Positions 22,979 through 34,854 of a stretch of DNA of 64,000 nt are shown piece after piece. The position numbers were made by a program, and so were the translations under genes. Where the stretch lies: assembly GCA_030407005.1 (NCBI GenBank), contig JAUDYN010000001.1, positions 1,798,001 to 1,862,000 on the forward strand. Reading direction: 5' to 3'. Source of the DNA: Desarmillaria ectypa. Taxonomy: Eukaryota > Basidiomycota > Agaricomycetes > Agaricales > Physalacriaceae. How positions within the stretch are numbered: the first letter of the stretch is position 1; each line of letters opens with the position of its first letter. The notes beneath the pieces were generated by a model that worked only from the letters and a program-made list of their open reading frames with translations, made no database searches and was not told the origin of the DNA.

Positions 22979-24166
22979 TCAAGACAAATTTCCTGCTGGG
23001 TCGTCCCATTTATCGAATCCCCACTGATCATCGACATCGTCGACCATGGACGAGGACTTCCACTCATCCCACCTCGGCCATTTTTCAACATTTGACTTCT
23101 TTTTCTTCGCAGCGGTCAGCTCCTCAATCTTGTTCAACAGATTCCATGACTCGGTGCTATCTCCCAGCGGGTCCTCCTCCATCCAAAGGCTCTTTTCACC
23201 GACATCACGCCTAACCTCGTCAACTAGTTTGCGTGTGCGGGCATCTATCCCGACACCGTTGATAGTCATTTCTTGTAGAGCGTCGTGGAATCCTTTGAGA
23301 TCGCGGAAACATCGCCATCTGGTCTTAAGGAGTTCGTTGTAAGCCTTTGTTGTGCATCCAAACACATATGAGATGATGGAGAGATTTCGAGTGTAGTCGA
23401 AGATGGATAGAGCGAGGTGGGGATCACTGTACTTGTCACGGAAAGTCTGCATAAGGAGGGCAATGAGGTCGGGGTACGCTGGAGATTGGAGCCGCGGGAC
23501 TTCTTTAATTTCTGGGTTTTCCATGGCAAGCCGGGATGCTGCCTCACGCCGCACTGAATCCTCAAACACCTCCCTCATGGCCCAGTCAAGAAGCTGCTGA
23601 TCTGTGTCGCACATGTCCATCTCCTCCTTTTTCTGGTCTAGAAGATGTTCTTCTTCCGTAGTCCATTTTATCTTTTTTGAGTGTCGTCGAAGCTTGCTGA
23701 AGAGACCACCAAGATCGTCGCGTTGTAGATCGACATCACGCTGATTTCGCGACTGTTCAGAAACAGCATCAAATATCATGTTGAACATGTCGTTGAAAGC
23801 GCTGATTTCCCGGTTCGTCATAGCCTGCCTCCGACCGCGTCTAGGGCTCGATTGCGATACCACTGGAGGCGTATCCGCAATGTCCTTGAAAACGTGGTCC
23901 CAAGCTGACGACTGTGACTGTGAAAACATAGATTGTAGAGGTCTCATATTGGACCTTTGGCCTTCCTCACTATAGAAATCCGTCAGAAAAAGTTTGAAGG
24001 TCGGAAATTCTACACGCCTAGAGGCCGGCCATGTATTGGAAAAATTTCTCCACGCGATATATTGTAGACGTTGGCAACGAGGATTGGAGTACACCTTTAG
24101 TATTGGCGGAGCTGCATAGTTATGAGTACCATTCATAAGAAACAAAACACGCTTTAACCTGGCCAT
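22979..24166 (-). CDS. Mtf2-like C-terminal domain mitochondrial protein
   Basis: A probable mitochondrial protein with the Mtf2-like C-terminal domain; in yeast Mtf2 acts in mitochondrial RNA maturation and translation. The gene is a single exon of 395 codons when started at the ATG at 24166. That start gives MARLKRVLFLMNGTHNY and an Arg-rich, acid-free N-terminus typical of a matrix presequence, whereas the open frame extends upstream to 24262 without such character. Conserved-looking blocks include QQLLDWAMREVFEDS, YPDLIALLMQTFRDKYSDPH, LSIISYVFGCTTKAYNELLK (near 23330-23380), and TRWRCFRDLKGFHDALQEM. The C-terminus is rich in Trp, Asp and Lys. It shares a 136-bp divergent promoter with the Dicer-like gene. 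The family call rests on pattern recognition. Confidence 0.72.
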   Translation of the reverse strand: MARLKRVLFLMNGTHNYAAPPILKVYSNPRCQRLQYIAWRNFSNTWPASRRVEFPTFKLFLTDFYSEEGQRSNMRPLQSMFSQSQSSAWDHVFKDIADTPPVVSQSSPRRGRRQAMTNREISAFNDMFNMIFDAVSEQSRNQRDVDLQRDDLGGLFSKLRRHSKKIKWTTEEEHLLDQKKEEMDMCDTDQQLLDWAMREVFEDSVRREAASRLAMENPEIKEVPRLQSPAYPDLIALLMQTFRDKYSDPHLALSIFDYTRNLSIISYVFGCTTKAYNELLKTRWRCFRDLKGFHDALQEMTINGVGIDARTRKLVDEVRRDVGEKSLWMEEDPLGDSTESWNLLNKIEELTAAKKKKSNVEKWPRWDEWKSSSMVDDVDDQWGFDKWDDPAGNLS

Positions 24167-24302
24167 AGAGCCTTGTGTAATGACTTGGACTGATAGCGTA
24201 GCATTGTGGTAAGAGTCAGAAGTGAGGATCGCTTCGAAGGCAAGCTCGGAAGTTACCGACATCTCTTATCCCGCTTCTCCATCTATTCCTTCTTGTCTCT
24301 AT

Positions 24303-27300
24303 ATGCTCAAAATTTGGAAGGGTAAATGGAAAGCCCAAGACCAAGAAGATGGAGAAATCCAACCTGATTCCGAGCGCGACAGCGACCAGCAGCTTGCGTC
24401 GGGTGGCGTCAATGTGCCGTTCGAATTCGACGACTCAGCCATGGCGTCACCCTCACAAAGTCTACTGGACTCTGTTCCGTCGTCTTCCGCTCTTCTTTCA
24501 TCTGACTCTGAAAGACCTCAAAAGCGCAGGAAAATACGAAATGGGCAGGATACTGGACGAATAGAACGTTATTTCACCGTATCGGAAACAGGTTTAGTAT
24601 ATCAACATTCACTTCGTTGCTACTAATGAAGTCTGCCTGTAGTGCCAGGAGGATATGGTCCTTATCGACATAAAGAAACTATCGTACTATACGACAGGGC
24701 ATTTTCATCGAACATGACGCAGAAGACCATATTAGATGAAGTCACTTCTTTGGACCCATCCGGATGCGTTTTCCTGCAACATTTTGAAGCATCGAGGCGA
24801 GTTTTGGAGGAACTCGGCGCATGTGCATCCGATCTGGTGTGGCGTCGTGCTCTGAGAGACATAGAGACTAGCGTGTCTACATGGGATGACCATGACGACG
24901 ACGCTACGCCCGAGATGGTACTCAATGTCCCTGTCCGCGACATCATCAAGAATTGGACGTTCGCTATGCCCAATCTAGATATCGGTTCCCGAGGCTTCAA
25001 CGTTTCCCCAAAGTTCTTGCGACTTGTACAGATACTCAAGGCGTGTGAACCACTTGACACGGAGTTCCGCGGCTTGGTTTTTGGTGAATTGTTTTTCCTA
25101 CTTTTATTACCAAACAAGAACCAACTCCCTGCCTAGTCTCTAGCAAAGCTGTTATTTGGGGCATCATCGACTTGCTCAAGGCCTTGGGGGAGTTTCGGTG
25201 CCAGCCATTACATGGTGATGAGACGCCTGTGGTTCAGGTACACATTCTGAGCTCTAGATCGTCTTTTATATCAATTCATTCTCCTAGCAAGACCTTTTCA
25301 ATGCCTTTGAGGATGGCACTTACAATCTGCTCATCGCAGTGCAGTCGACAGAAGATTTAGACATACCTAGAGCTTCCGTTGTCATCCGGTAAGCCCAGAC
25401 AGACAACCTATAGCCAGCCACTGACACCCTTCATTAATCAACAGATTCAGTTTGTCGCGCGACTACTTGTCACACGCATACACTTACTCTCGAGCCCCTG
25501 ACTCCGACAGTCATCTTGTGTTTATGGCTGAGCGTGAAAATAATGCTCATCGTCATATTCTATCCTCCCTCGCGCGTATCAACAAAAGTATCTTGGCTTG
25601 GGCGACTAGGAGATCTGATACTTCGCTGCCCCCTTTAACCTTGTCAGATATGATGACTGTATTCAGCCTTGATAAAGGGACCGAGGCCGAAGACAGCAAG
25701 CAACCGTGTATCACTGACGCCAATACCGGTTGCGAAATTCGAGTACAAAATGCTACTGCTGTTATCTTTCGCCTAGGTGCTCATCTTCTGGAGCTAAAAC
25801 CAGGTCAAAATAAGGAGAAACTTCACCTTGAATATGTCTTTGCTGAGCCGTTTTACACCTGTCGAGTGCATTTGCCCGGAATGCCCAACGATCTGACTTG
25901 TATCAGTGGCCCACCATCTCCGTCAATAGTACTAGCCAGGCGTCAAGCTTGCTTAGCGGCCTGCGCTAGACTGGCCGAAGCTGGCCTCCTTCCACATAGG
26001 TTTTTCCCATATCCTGAAAACAGACGCTTGTGGAAGCCCAAGGATCTCCCGCCTGCCACCGACGCTAAAGTGGCAGGAACGCGAATGTACTCGGGGAGCG
26101 TGCCGTGCTTTTGGCAGTCCTTTTGTTATTCATCGACAAAAGTGTTGTACCCTACAGTCATCTGCGGAGATCACCTCCAAGGGGAAGCGCAGCATGCACC
26201 TATGTTACTCTTGACACGCCGGCCTTTATTTGATATACCCAACATCAAGCTGTTCTTTCTGGGTATACCAATCGTCGTTCCGTTGCGACGCGCTGCTCCT
26301 TTGCTCGTGAGCGACGAACAGCTGGAACTTCTTCACACATACACCACCAGATTCTTCCGAACAGTTGTTAACAAGCCATATACTTGTGAATCGGGAAAGA
26401 TGGCTTATTTTGTCGCTCCTCTCCGGTCAAATTTCTGCTCTCCAGTACTGGATCCACAACGGCCTTTTGATTTACCTGACATTGGCTCCAGCTTACTTTG
26501 GGATGCCATAAAAGTGGCGTCTGAGAGCCGGTGGATTCCCTTGAAGTATGGAGCTGCGGACGTGGTAGAGCCAGATGTCCAGGATGCTGCTATTCAAGGC
26601 CATATGGAGTTCATCCGTCGTTACGAAGTTGTGAAGGTCAGACGTGACCTGACCCCGCAAAGTATCCATGTAAATCACTATGAACGTCTAAATTCCACAT
26701 CTGACTCTCTTCATTTGTAGCCGAACGACAATTCAATGACCATCCTTGAGTTTGTTCGGTCAAAATATGAAAACCTTCCGGATCTGAAGGACGAGAATCA
26801 GTGTATCCTTGAGGTTGTGAAAATCGACCCTTGGCTGCAATACGCTAGCCCTTCTTCTAGACCCCAGTGTGGCACGTCTGATCCTTTATGTAAGTATTAA
26901 GTATCTCTTTCCCTCCGTATCGCATCGTTCACACCATCGGATTTTCAGATATGATACCGGAACTCTATGCCAAATGCACGTTTCCATTAAGGTGTTTAGT
27001 CTCTTGAAATTTTATGCAGTATCTGCATCTAACATAAGCAAGTGTCATTCGCACGGGATTTCTCCTTCCGTCGATTATGGAAAACATCAACCATATCTTG
27101 CTCGTCAAAGAGCTGAATGTAAACTTTTTTGGGCTCTCTGTGGCTGAGGACCTACTCCGGATGGCTATCACCGCGCCATCAGTGGGCCTTGCTTACGATT
27201 ATGAGCGTTTAGAACTTTTAGGTAAGTCAGTCGTCCATTTTCTTGTACACAATATGACCTGCTGGAAGGTGACTCGTTCTTGAAATATGTTTCATCCTTG

Positions 27301-28983
27301 TATGTTTTCGTAACGGAACCGGACAGAAGCGAAGGCAACCTACACGCATCAAGAAGAGAGCTCATCAGCAATAATTCTTTGCTTCGCCAAGCTGTTCGCA
27401 TAGGGCTGCCTCCTTTTATTCAAACGAAACCCTTCAGCATCAAAACCTGGTGTCCACCAAACTTTACCAGGGAGTCGAGTAGCAATACTGCCACTGGACA
27501 GGTCCAGGATTCTGCTGTACAATCCGCACTTAAGCAACCGGTGGCAGCCCCCGGCCAATCTACTGACGTGTCTACTACAAACACAGCAAAAGGCCGTTCT
27601 AGGAAAAGGAAGAAGAAAAGTCGGACTTTGTGGAATGGCAATTCCAACAAATGGCTTGGTGACAAGGTACCATCAGCCTTCTTCTCTAGTTGCTTTGCCT
27701 GACGTTTAGCTTTTAGACTGTTGCTGATGTTGTCGAGTCTATCATCGGTGCCGCCTACCTCACGGGTGGCAAAGACTTAGCCCTTCGCGTTACAAAGGAC
27801 CTGGGAGTACCTCTTTCAAGAGTTGAACAGTGGCCGGATTTTGGCCGCACAGCTATGGCTCCCTCCTCCAGTGTCACTGCCAAACTCAAACCTGGAACGC
27901 TCCAAGCCATCGAGGATGTACTGGGACACAAGTTTAAACGGCCGTACTTGCTAGCCCAGGCCTTGGTTCGTTGACTTTCACTGGCTCCGACTTCGACTCA
28001 TAATTCTCAACTGGGTAGACACATATTACCCATCAAGGCTTTCAGACTTCTTGTTATGAGAGGTTCGAATTTGTCGGAGATGCAGTACTCGACTTCTGTA
28101 CGTTATCCTACTTTTTCCAGACCACCGAGCTCAAGTTGCGTACAGTGGTAGTCCGGCACATCTTCAGTCGTAACCAAGGACTTTCACCTGGCGCGCTGAC
28201 ATTGCTGAAGGTACGCCTGTACTTAGTTGTTTCCTGTTTCCGTTCTGAAGATCGTCCTCCAGGGTGCAATGGTTTCAAATCGCGCATTAGCTGCCCTTTG
28301 CGTGTGCTCCGGCTTACATCAGCATCTGTTATTCCAGTCAACGGAGCTTGCTCTCTGTATTAGCAACTATGAAAAGGAAGTGAAGCGTAAACAAAGTGAG
28401 GAATACACTGCCGCACAAAAGGAGGGCCGAGCACCGGGTCAGTTCTGGTTTGATATTGACCCTCCAAAGGTCAGTCTCGGTAATTTTGCTTTCATGCGCC
28501 GTTTAAATTGACGGAGAAACAGCCTCTATCGGACGTCGTAGAATCCATAATGGGGGCGATGTGCATATCAGATGACTTCCAGCCAGATGGTGTAGAAGCC
28601 ATTTTTATAAATCTTGTCCAGCCGTTCTACGACAGGCATATTACACTTCAAACGCTTTCTCATCATCCCACCAAAGTTCTTTTGGAACTCCTTCAAGCGA
28701 GCGGTTGTCAAGATTTCGAGATCAGCAAGGAAGATGATAATGGTGATGTTCAATGCAGTGGTAAGGTCATTCTTCTATGACCAATCAGTTAGCTTAATAT
28801 GCTGCCGCAGTACTCGTCCATGATATTGTGTTGGCCAGTGCTACTGAGGCCAATCCTATCAGTGCTGCCCGTCTCGCTTCATTGTGGGCTTTGGACGCAC
28901 TAGAAGGGGATTCCAGTTTCTTGGCTCGAACGTGTGATTGTAGGACGGTGAACGATGCAAGGGGTCACCCAGGGAGGCACTAG
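24303..28983 (+). CDS. Dicer-like RNase III lacking the DExD helicase lobe
   Basis: A double-stranded-RNA-processing RNase III of the RNA-silencing pathway. From the ATG at 24303 (MLKIWKGKW), about 97 acidic, Ser-rich residues contain no Walker A (GKT) or DExD/H box. Then come the Dicer inter-lobe region (CASDLVWRRALRDIE), helicase C-terminal lobe blocks (FRGLVF|VSSKAVIWGIIDLLK, QDLFNAFEDGTYNLLIAV, DLDIPRASVVIR near 25355-25390) with an eroded motif VI, and a dimerisation domain (LARRQACLAACARLAEAG). A PAZ-like block (YEVVKVRRDLTPQSIHVN) follows. RNase IIIa has YERLELLGDSFLKYVSSLY and VADVVESIIGAAYLTGG; RNase IIIb has CYERFEFVGDAVLDF and LSDVVESIMGAM. Acidic catalytic residues are present in both. 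A short dsRBD-like tail ends at 28983. Around 15 introns were inferred. It could be a functional ATP-independent Dicer or a 5'-truncated copy. Confidence 0.85.
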
Positions 28984-29103
28984 AAGCTCTCGGAACTTAG
29001 CATCTATTACATCCAACCTGAAAAATGTAATCGATTTCTGTTTTCCGTCGATTCGCGAAGGTAGATACATTTGATAATTTGTCTTAGTAAAGGATACACC
29101 GCT

Positions 29104-31465
29104 CTAGTCTCTTGGAGCGGCGCTTACTCGAAGAGGAAGATTTTCACCCTTCTCCACCTCTCCTTCGAGGGTAGGTATCATAACCAAACAAGCTTCTCGA
29201 CGAAGGCGTTTGAGGTCTTCTGTGGGTGATAAAACGAAATTGTTGATGATCGCAATCAACAGCGCCTGGACCTCATAAGTCGCAAAACGCCAGCCCACGC
29301 ATGTTCTAACTCCTCCCGCGAAAGTCAGCCTGAAAAGATTTCGTATGATAACAAGCCGAAGGCAATTTGACGTGAGATTTCTTACAGGTTTCCATAAACC
29401 CCCACACTAGGCCCCTTCCGAAGTTTCTCTGGCTGAAGCCATCGCTCTGGATTAAAGACATCGGCATCGTTTCCCCATATGTCTTTGTTTCTATGAAGAG
29501 CTGTGAGTGTCTTGATCTTGTGATTTAGAGATGAAGATACCTATTGTATCCAGCGATAGATGCAAACACTTTCATCCCTTTAGGAACCGGAATTTTATCT
29601 ATGAGTTCACCCGACGTGGTGAGAACGGGCTTTGAGAGTGGAAGAACATCGTCATGGGCAGCCTGTCGATAATTGTGATATAACGCCGGGTGAAGTCGCA
29701 TAGCCTCTTTCATCACGGCGGTGGTATAAGTCATGCTTTCGAAGTCCTTTGAGGTAAACTCAGTGTCTCCTCGGCTGTGAACAGCGTGTTCTGCGGCCCG
29801 AATTTCGTTACGAAGCCTGTCTTGCACATTTGGATGTCGAGCAAGCTCTAGGAGAATCCAAAGCGTGCTAGTAGCACTCGTTTCGTGTCCAGCGAGTAGC
29901 AATGTCCTGTGACAAAGATGAATTCACTGTTAGAAATACTATGCAAGTAAGACGACCTACCGCATCTGAGCCAGCATCTCCTCGTGAGTCAAAGCGGTCG
30001 CCGCATTCTCTGAGGCATTGGCTTTCACTTGACACACGTACGATCTAAGCGCAAGGTACTGGGTTATAGAGCAAGACTCACCCAGTAGGCTCAGGACGTC
30101 CTTGCTTCCCTTCCCTTGCAGGAGCTCAGAGGACTTCATATCCATTAGAGCCTGGGTCAATTCCTCGGCGAGCTTTGCGGTGTATCGGGCATGTGCCATC
30201 GGCCTACTATTGGAATACTTGGCTCTCAACTGCAAAGCCCATACAGGCAGTATTGTTTGTAAGAAAATGATTTTTTTGGACGGTGAACCAAGGGTGTCGT
30301 TCCTAAGAAAGCGCAGATTCAATGCACTGGTTGATTGATGCTTTAGATATTCGTACATTAGACCAAAGTATGCCTTCATCAGCTCGTTGTCTCTTTGGGC
30401 CAACGCACCAAATTGATAGTCAAAAGCAGCTATGATTGTCGTGAAAGAAAGCTCTAGGTACCAAACACTTCTGCTTCGTACCTTCCCCGAGGGAATCCAT
30501 GGTAGCACGAGACAGCCAAGTGGCGACGTTCATTTCAACACATTGACTTGGTGAACCAGCAAGAATATCAGTCCACTTTGCGACTAGCTGAGTAGAGACA
30601 TCAGCTTCCCGTTGTCACTTCATTGTATGCTAGTTACCTCGGAGCCAGTACGTTGAAAGATAGGGATGAATGATTTGCATTCCGGCGCTTTTCAAGAACG
30701 GTTCGGTCAGTCGACCCCTCCTTCAAGCACGTCACCACTACTTACCTCCAAATCCTGGAAGCATCACTTTCCTCTGTCGCTTATGAATATCTCCTGAGTG
30801 ACAGTCGAAATTAGTGGACAGGACAGCAGAAGCTAGCATACCGTCGGCCCATAACAGTCCACGGCCCATCAAGACGCGGCTGATCTCAGTTCTTTGAGGC
30901 CATTTCAAGAACTCGTAGCCTGGAAGGCGATAACGTATACTGTCAATAGATATCCAATTAAAAATGAACCAACAAAACAAACCCGATGTGTGGAAAATAT
31001 ACTGGAGCGCCTTGGGGTCGGATATCAAAAGCCGGTCTTCCTATTTTCGTTCCGTCAAGCCGGGCTAAAATAATTGCCAATAACGTGGGACGCACGCCGA
31101 AGGTCCCTTTGACACGTACTACGTCCCCATACTGACGTTGCCATTTGAAGTCAGGCTCCCCCGCCTGACTTTGGAATATTTCAGCAAGATTGCCTGTGTA
31201 AAGACATCGTCATAACTATCCACCGACTCAGCGAGCAACAAACACGCACCAAGTGCGAAAGATTCAGGCGGCGGGCCAGGAATATGAGAAACAGAAATGC
31301 GTGTAAAACGCCGATAGAGGGACAACACAGCCAATAAAACAAATAGCCCAAGACCTACAACATTTAATGGATCCTACATCATATCACAATGTGTTAAGAT
31401 CGTCAGCAAGAAGGGGGGTAGGCGCTCACGGCCTCGAGGAGAGCGAGAAGATTGTAGTTCGACAT
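29104..31465 (-). CDS. Cytochrome P450 monooxygenase
   Basis: A microsomal heme-thiolate monooxygenase; substrate unknown. The start ATG at 31465 gives MSNYNLLALLEA, spliced to a membrane anchor, DPLNVVGLGLFVLLAVLSLY, then the basic/proline hinge ending HIPGPPPESFALG. Then come PQRTEISRVLMGRGLLWADG (near 30840-30900) and HKRQRKVMLPGFG, typical of the C-helix region. The I-helix oxygen-binding motif is AGHETSATSTLWILLELARH (near 29850-29897). The K-helix ExxR is present as KEAMRLHP, the PERW region as DVFNPERW near 29455, and the heme loop is FAGGVRTCVGWRFA with its Cys ligand near 29285-29325. All key motifs are intact over many introns. The style resembles Agaricomycete CYP5144-like enzymes, but I do not assign a family. 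It converges with the Dicer-like gene 120 bp away. Confidence 0.9.
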
Positions 31466-31780
31466 TTCGCAGAGGGAAAAGAGGGAAGGGTTTGGAATCT
31501 TCCTCAATAACGGCCGCCTTTTTGTAACATTGAGAGCTTTCTAAGACGTTCATATGACAAGGAAACTTCCTCAATAGATGATCCGGTGATCGATTTCGGT
31601 GAAATGATAACCGCCAACAGGAGCATGAGGCCAGGCTTCGTCGTAAGCCACGGCGACACTATTGGGTGTACGCTCTTCCGACCAGTCCAGTCATATTTGT
31701 GCACATACCGTGCTTTACCCCACATTACCCCTGGCCTCTGTTCAAGAAATCAAATTGAGGGCAATTACATGTAAGTCGTA
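31466..31780. other. Intergenic between P450 and HDAC
   Basis: About 315 bp upstream of the P450 start; no feature recognised. Confidence 0.45.
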
Positions 31781-34599
31781 TTATGAAGTATCCATGTGCT
31801 GGTCCCCCAGCTGTGTTTGTACGAATCTCTGGATACTTGGGAGGGCATCCATAATGAGCTTGATTGCCCGAGTTTCACCTGGAAGACAGTAAATTTATGC
31901 GACGAAGCATTAACGGCTTAGCTCACTGATCGGTACGACGTTACCATGACGTTTCTTTGCTTTAGCCGCGAGCACTTTGTGGTTCACAGGAACGGCAACA
32001 AAGGAGTGCTGTAAGATAGTGTCTTGGTTATAGCTGCTTTATTGAGGTGCGAGTGACTTACCTCTAGGTACCAAGGTATAATTTCATCCGGATGAGTTGG
32101 CACCAATGGAACTTTTAGATGCCCCACGACTTGCACGACGCCTTTGACTTTCGTGCTTACGCTACTCCCTTCAACAGGGATGAGCTCGAAGAATGAGACA
32201 AAAGGCAATTATACTAACATCTTTGTTGAAGCAGGTCGATCATCGGCTGACAGCCCGGTCCATGCCCGATAAGAATGACGCGCTGCGCATTTGAAAGTCT
32301 AGAGAATTCCATGAAACCGAATCAAAAGAGAAACGGCTGATGGATACTGACTGTACATAGTTATCCCAGAGATATATAACGAGTTCTCTGGCGAGAACCT
32401 GGGCCGATTTTGACTTCTGTAACTAGATTAGCCGAAAATATAACAAGTATATGGTTATGCCCAAGACCTTTACCGGAGCTACAAGAGGCCTGGGATATAG
32501 GTTTACGTCAAGCAAACAGTGTCCTGCCCGAAGGAGTAAAAATGCAAAAGAGAACAAATACTAACACCCTTACCTGCGGTCTTTATCCACGAAATTAGCT
32601 CTTTCGAGAAATCAACCTATTTCATGTTCAGCATAAGGTCAATACTATCAAGCATAGCATACCAAGTAGGACCTCTCAAGATCTAGATTGCAAGTAGCAG
32701 CATTTTCGAGCTCGGTTTGAAGATTGCCGCTGACCACGTGTAAGATGTATGCTTCATAAATACTTCTTCACGCACAAGTCATGCATGAAGAACACCATCG
32801 TCGGGTTGTCCAGTATGTCTGGTCTATGGTGGAAACACTTTAGAACGGAGGCGGCTACAGGATGCTGAAGCTTACGTGCACATTATTTGCATTCCAAACC
32901 GCTCTCCCATTTCTTCATTAACTAAGGGAACGTTCATCATGCGATGATTGTTTGACAAGTAATTTTGTCGATGTAATTTCAGTATTTCTATACGGCATAA
33001 GCGAGATAATCAGAGAAGACACGTGGGGAAGCCTACCAGGGATAGAAAATGTGCTGATTTGGACGTCTGCAGTTCGTTAGAATAAGACGAGCATAAAGAA
33101 ATGATGCTTTACCTTCACGTGGTTCACATGTTTTTGGGTTGACATTTTTCCAGTACTTACTCTGCTCTTTGGCCACAAGCCAGACAGCTTCGGTAGCTTG
33201 CTCGTTGGCAGTCACGGGAGGAAGTTCGTCGGGCGGCTCTCCGATTATAATCTTAGTGACTGCCAATGCTGAACGTGCCCCTGCCTCAACATTATACCCT
33301 CCCTATAGAGTGACCATGGTCGTCAGAAGGGTCTGGCTATTACCAAGTAGCACGTTACCTCAAGAGCCACCACCAGGCGACCGCCAGCAAGTCCTGACAG
33401 CATATGCGTCATGTGAGCATATCCGGCAGGAGTTATGCAACACTGTCCCAACGGATCTCCTTCTGCTGCGTCAAAGCCTGCAGAAACTAACAATCCGTGA
33501 AGATGGGGTGATGCATATTCACAGATGGGTTTCTTACTGATAACTAGTTGGGGCGCAAACTCCATTGCGATGGGCATGACGATATGTTGGAATGCATGAA
33601 TGTATTCGGCATCTCCCATGCCTTCGCCTGGCCACGGGATATTCACCGAGCTAAAAACCCCACGGTATGAAGTGAGACGAAAAAAGGCAATAGATGAACT
33701 TACAATCCTAGACCGGGTCCTTCACCGCACGATTGAATGCCACCAAATGGGCCGCATGGGTAAAATCCTCCGTTGTCATATCTATGTAACGACACATATA
33801 GAACGGTGGGATCATCATTAAATGCACGCTGGGTTCCATTTCCTGAAAGAAAACAATCAAGATAAAAAGGAACTGAGAGTAACAACTCAATACCATGATG
33901 CACATCCCTAAGGATACGATTGAAGGTAAGTATACCACACCATTGGAATGAAATTTACCAGTCCAGAACCATCACCCGCTTCACAGCAGTTTGCTGCTGT
34001 ATATTTCTAATAGCAATAGCAACGTTGTTGAAAAAGCAGAATCCCATATGCTGTGTCGGTTCTGCATGATGGCCTGGAGGTCGGACAATGGCGAAACACT
34101 TTTTAATTTCTGAAAAATCGCTGGCAACGGCGAGACAGGCCTCTATTACACCGCCACAGCTCAGAAGGGCGGCCCGTGTAGTTCCCTGCATGACATAAAG
34201 AGATAACGAATCATAGTATGCGTGAGTTTCTTGTATTTTCTCATCGGTGAGTTCTACAGAAAGATGTCATTAGCACTCTGTACTACGCCATTAGGAAAAC
34301 CACCAAACAAACCTACCTCGCAGAGCCTGTACGTGGTCCCAGTGGTCTTCGCTATGAACAAGTAATACTTCGTTCTTATGCGCGGGCCTGATAGGTATGC
34401 GCTTCATTTTGAGGGTACATCCAGCGGCAGTTATGGTTTCCCAGATACGGGTGATACGCGCTGGCTGTTCATAGTGATCTTCAAGGAATGGGCGATGGCA
34501 GGTCATTTCCGACGAGTAAATGACAGCAACATGAGGCCGAACGACATCATCCAATGGAGCAGAGGTAGCACGAACAGCATTGCCGTTGGTTTCCTCCAT
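31781..34599 (-). CDS. Class II histone deacetylase (Hda1/Clr3-like) with Arb2 domain
   Basis: A zinc-dependent histone deacetylase acting in chromatin silencing. The ATG at 34599 opens [12 protein letters not shown], then [15 protein letters not shown]. The catalytic domain contains [20 protein letters not shown] (near 34030-34090), [45 protein letters not shown] (near 33450-33490) and VVALEGGYN, so the zinc ligands and His-His pair are present. The DVHHG segment lies on a 14-nt microexon at 33894-33907. The C-terminal Arb2-like domain includes [35 protein letters not shown] near 32230-32290, [17 protein letters not shown] near 32060-32110, and ends [12 protein letters not shown] at 31781. 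At least a dozen short introns were inferred, one of them (near 33490-33545) with no stop in frame. A 255-bp divergent promoter separates it from the eIF2-alpha gene. Confidence 0.87.
33894..33907 (-). other. 14-nt microexon encoding DVHHG of the HDAC
   Basis: On the minus strand, LDW ends in a GTAAAT donor. The exon GGATGTGCATCATG is bounded by TTAG and GTATTG, and coding resumes at GAAATGGAACC after TTTCAG. Only this splice restores the invariant D-W-D-V-H-H-G-N-G-T motif of the family. Confidence 0.8.
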
Positions 34600-34854
34600 C
34601 GACGGTAGTGGTTGGAAAGAAGTGCTTCGGAAGTCGGGCCGGTACCTTTCAAATCTAACAAAGACAAACTATTTCCAAAATCCTTCGCCGCGAGTCACAT
34701 CTTCCGACATCCACCTCCCTCGCCGTTGGAAAGCATCACAACTTGCTGCTTCTTTCTAGCTTTTGACTTTATACTTTGGTGGCGAATCTTGAGCCCGAAA
34801 TCTTCTATCGAGGGTCATTCACTCACTGACGGCAATCGACACTCGGACGACATC

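Noticed and set aside
31504..31774. Open stretches on both strands upstream of the P450 gene
   Set aside because: No domain; the P450 start with its membrane anchor is well placed at 31465.
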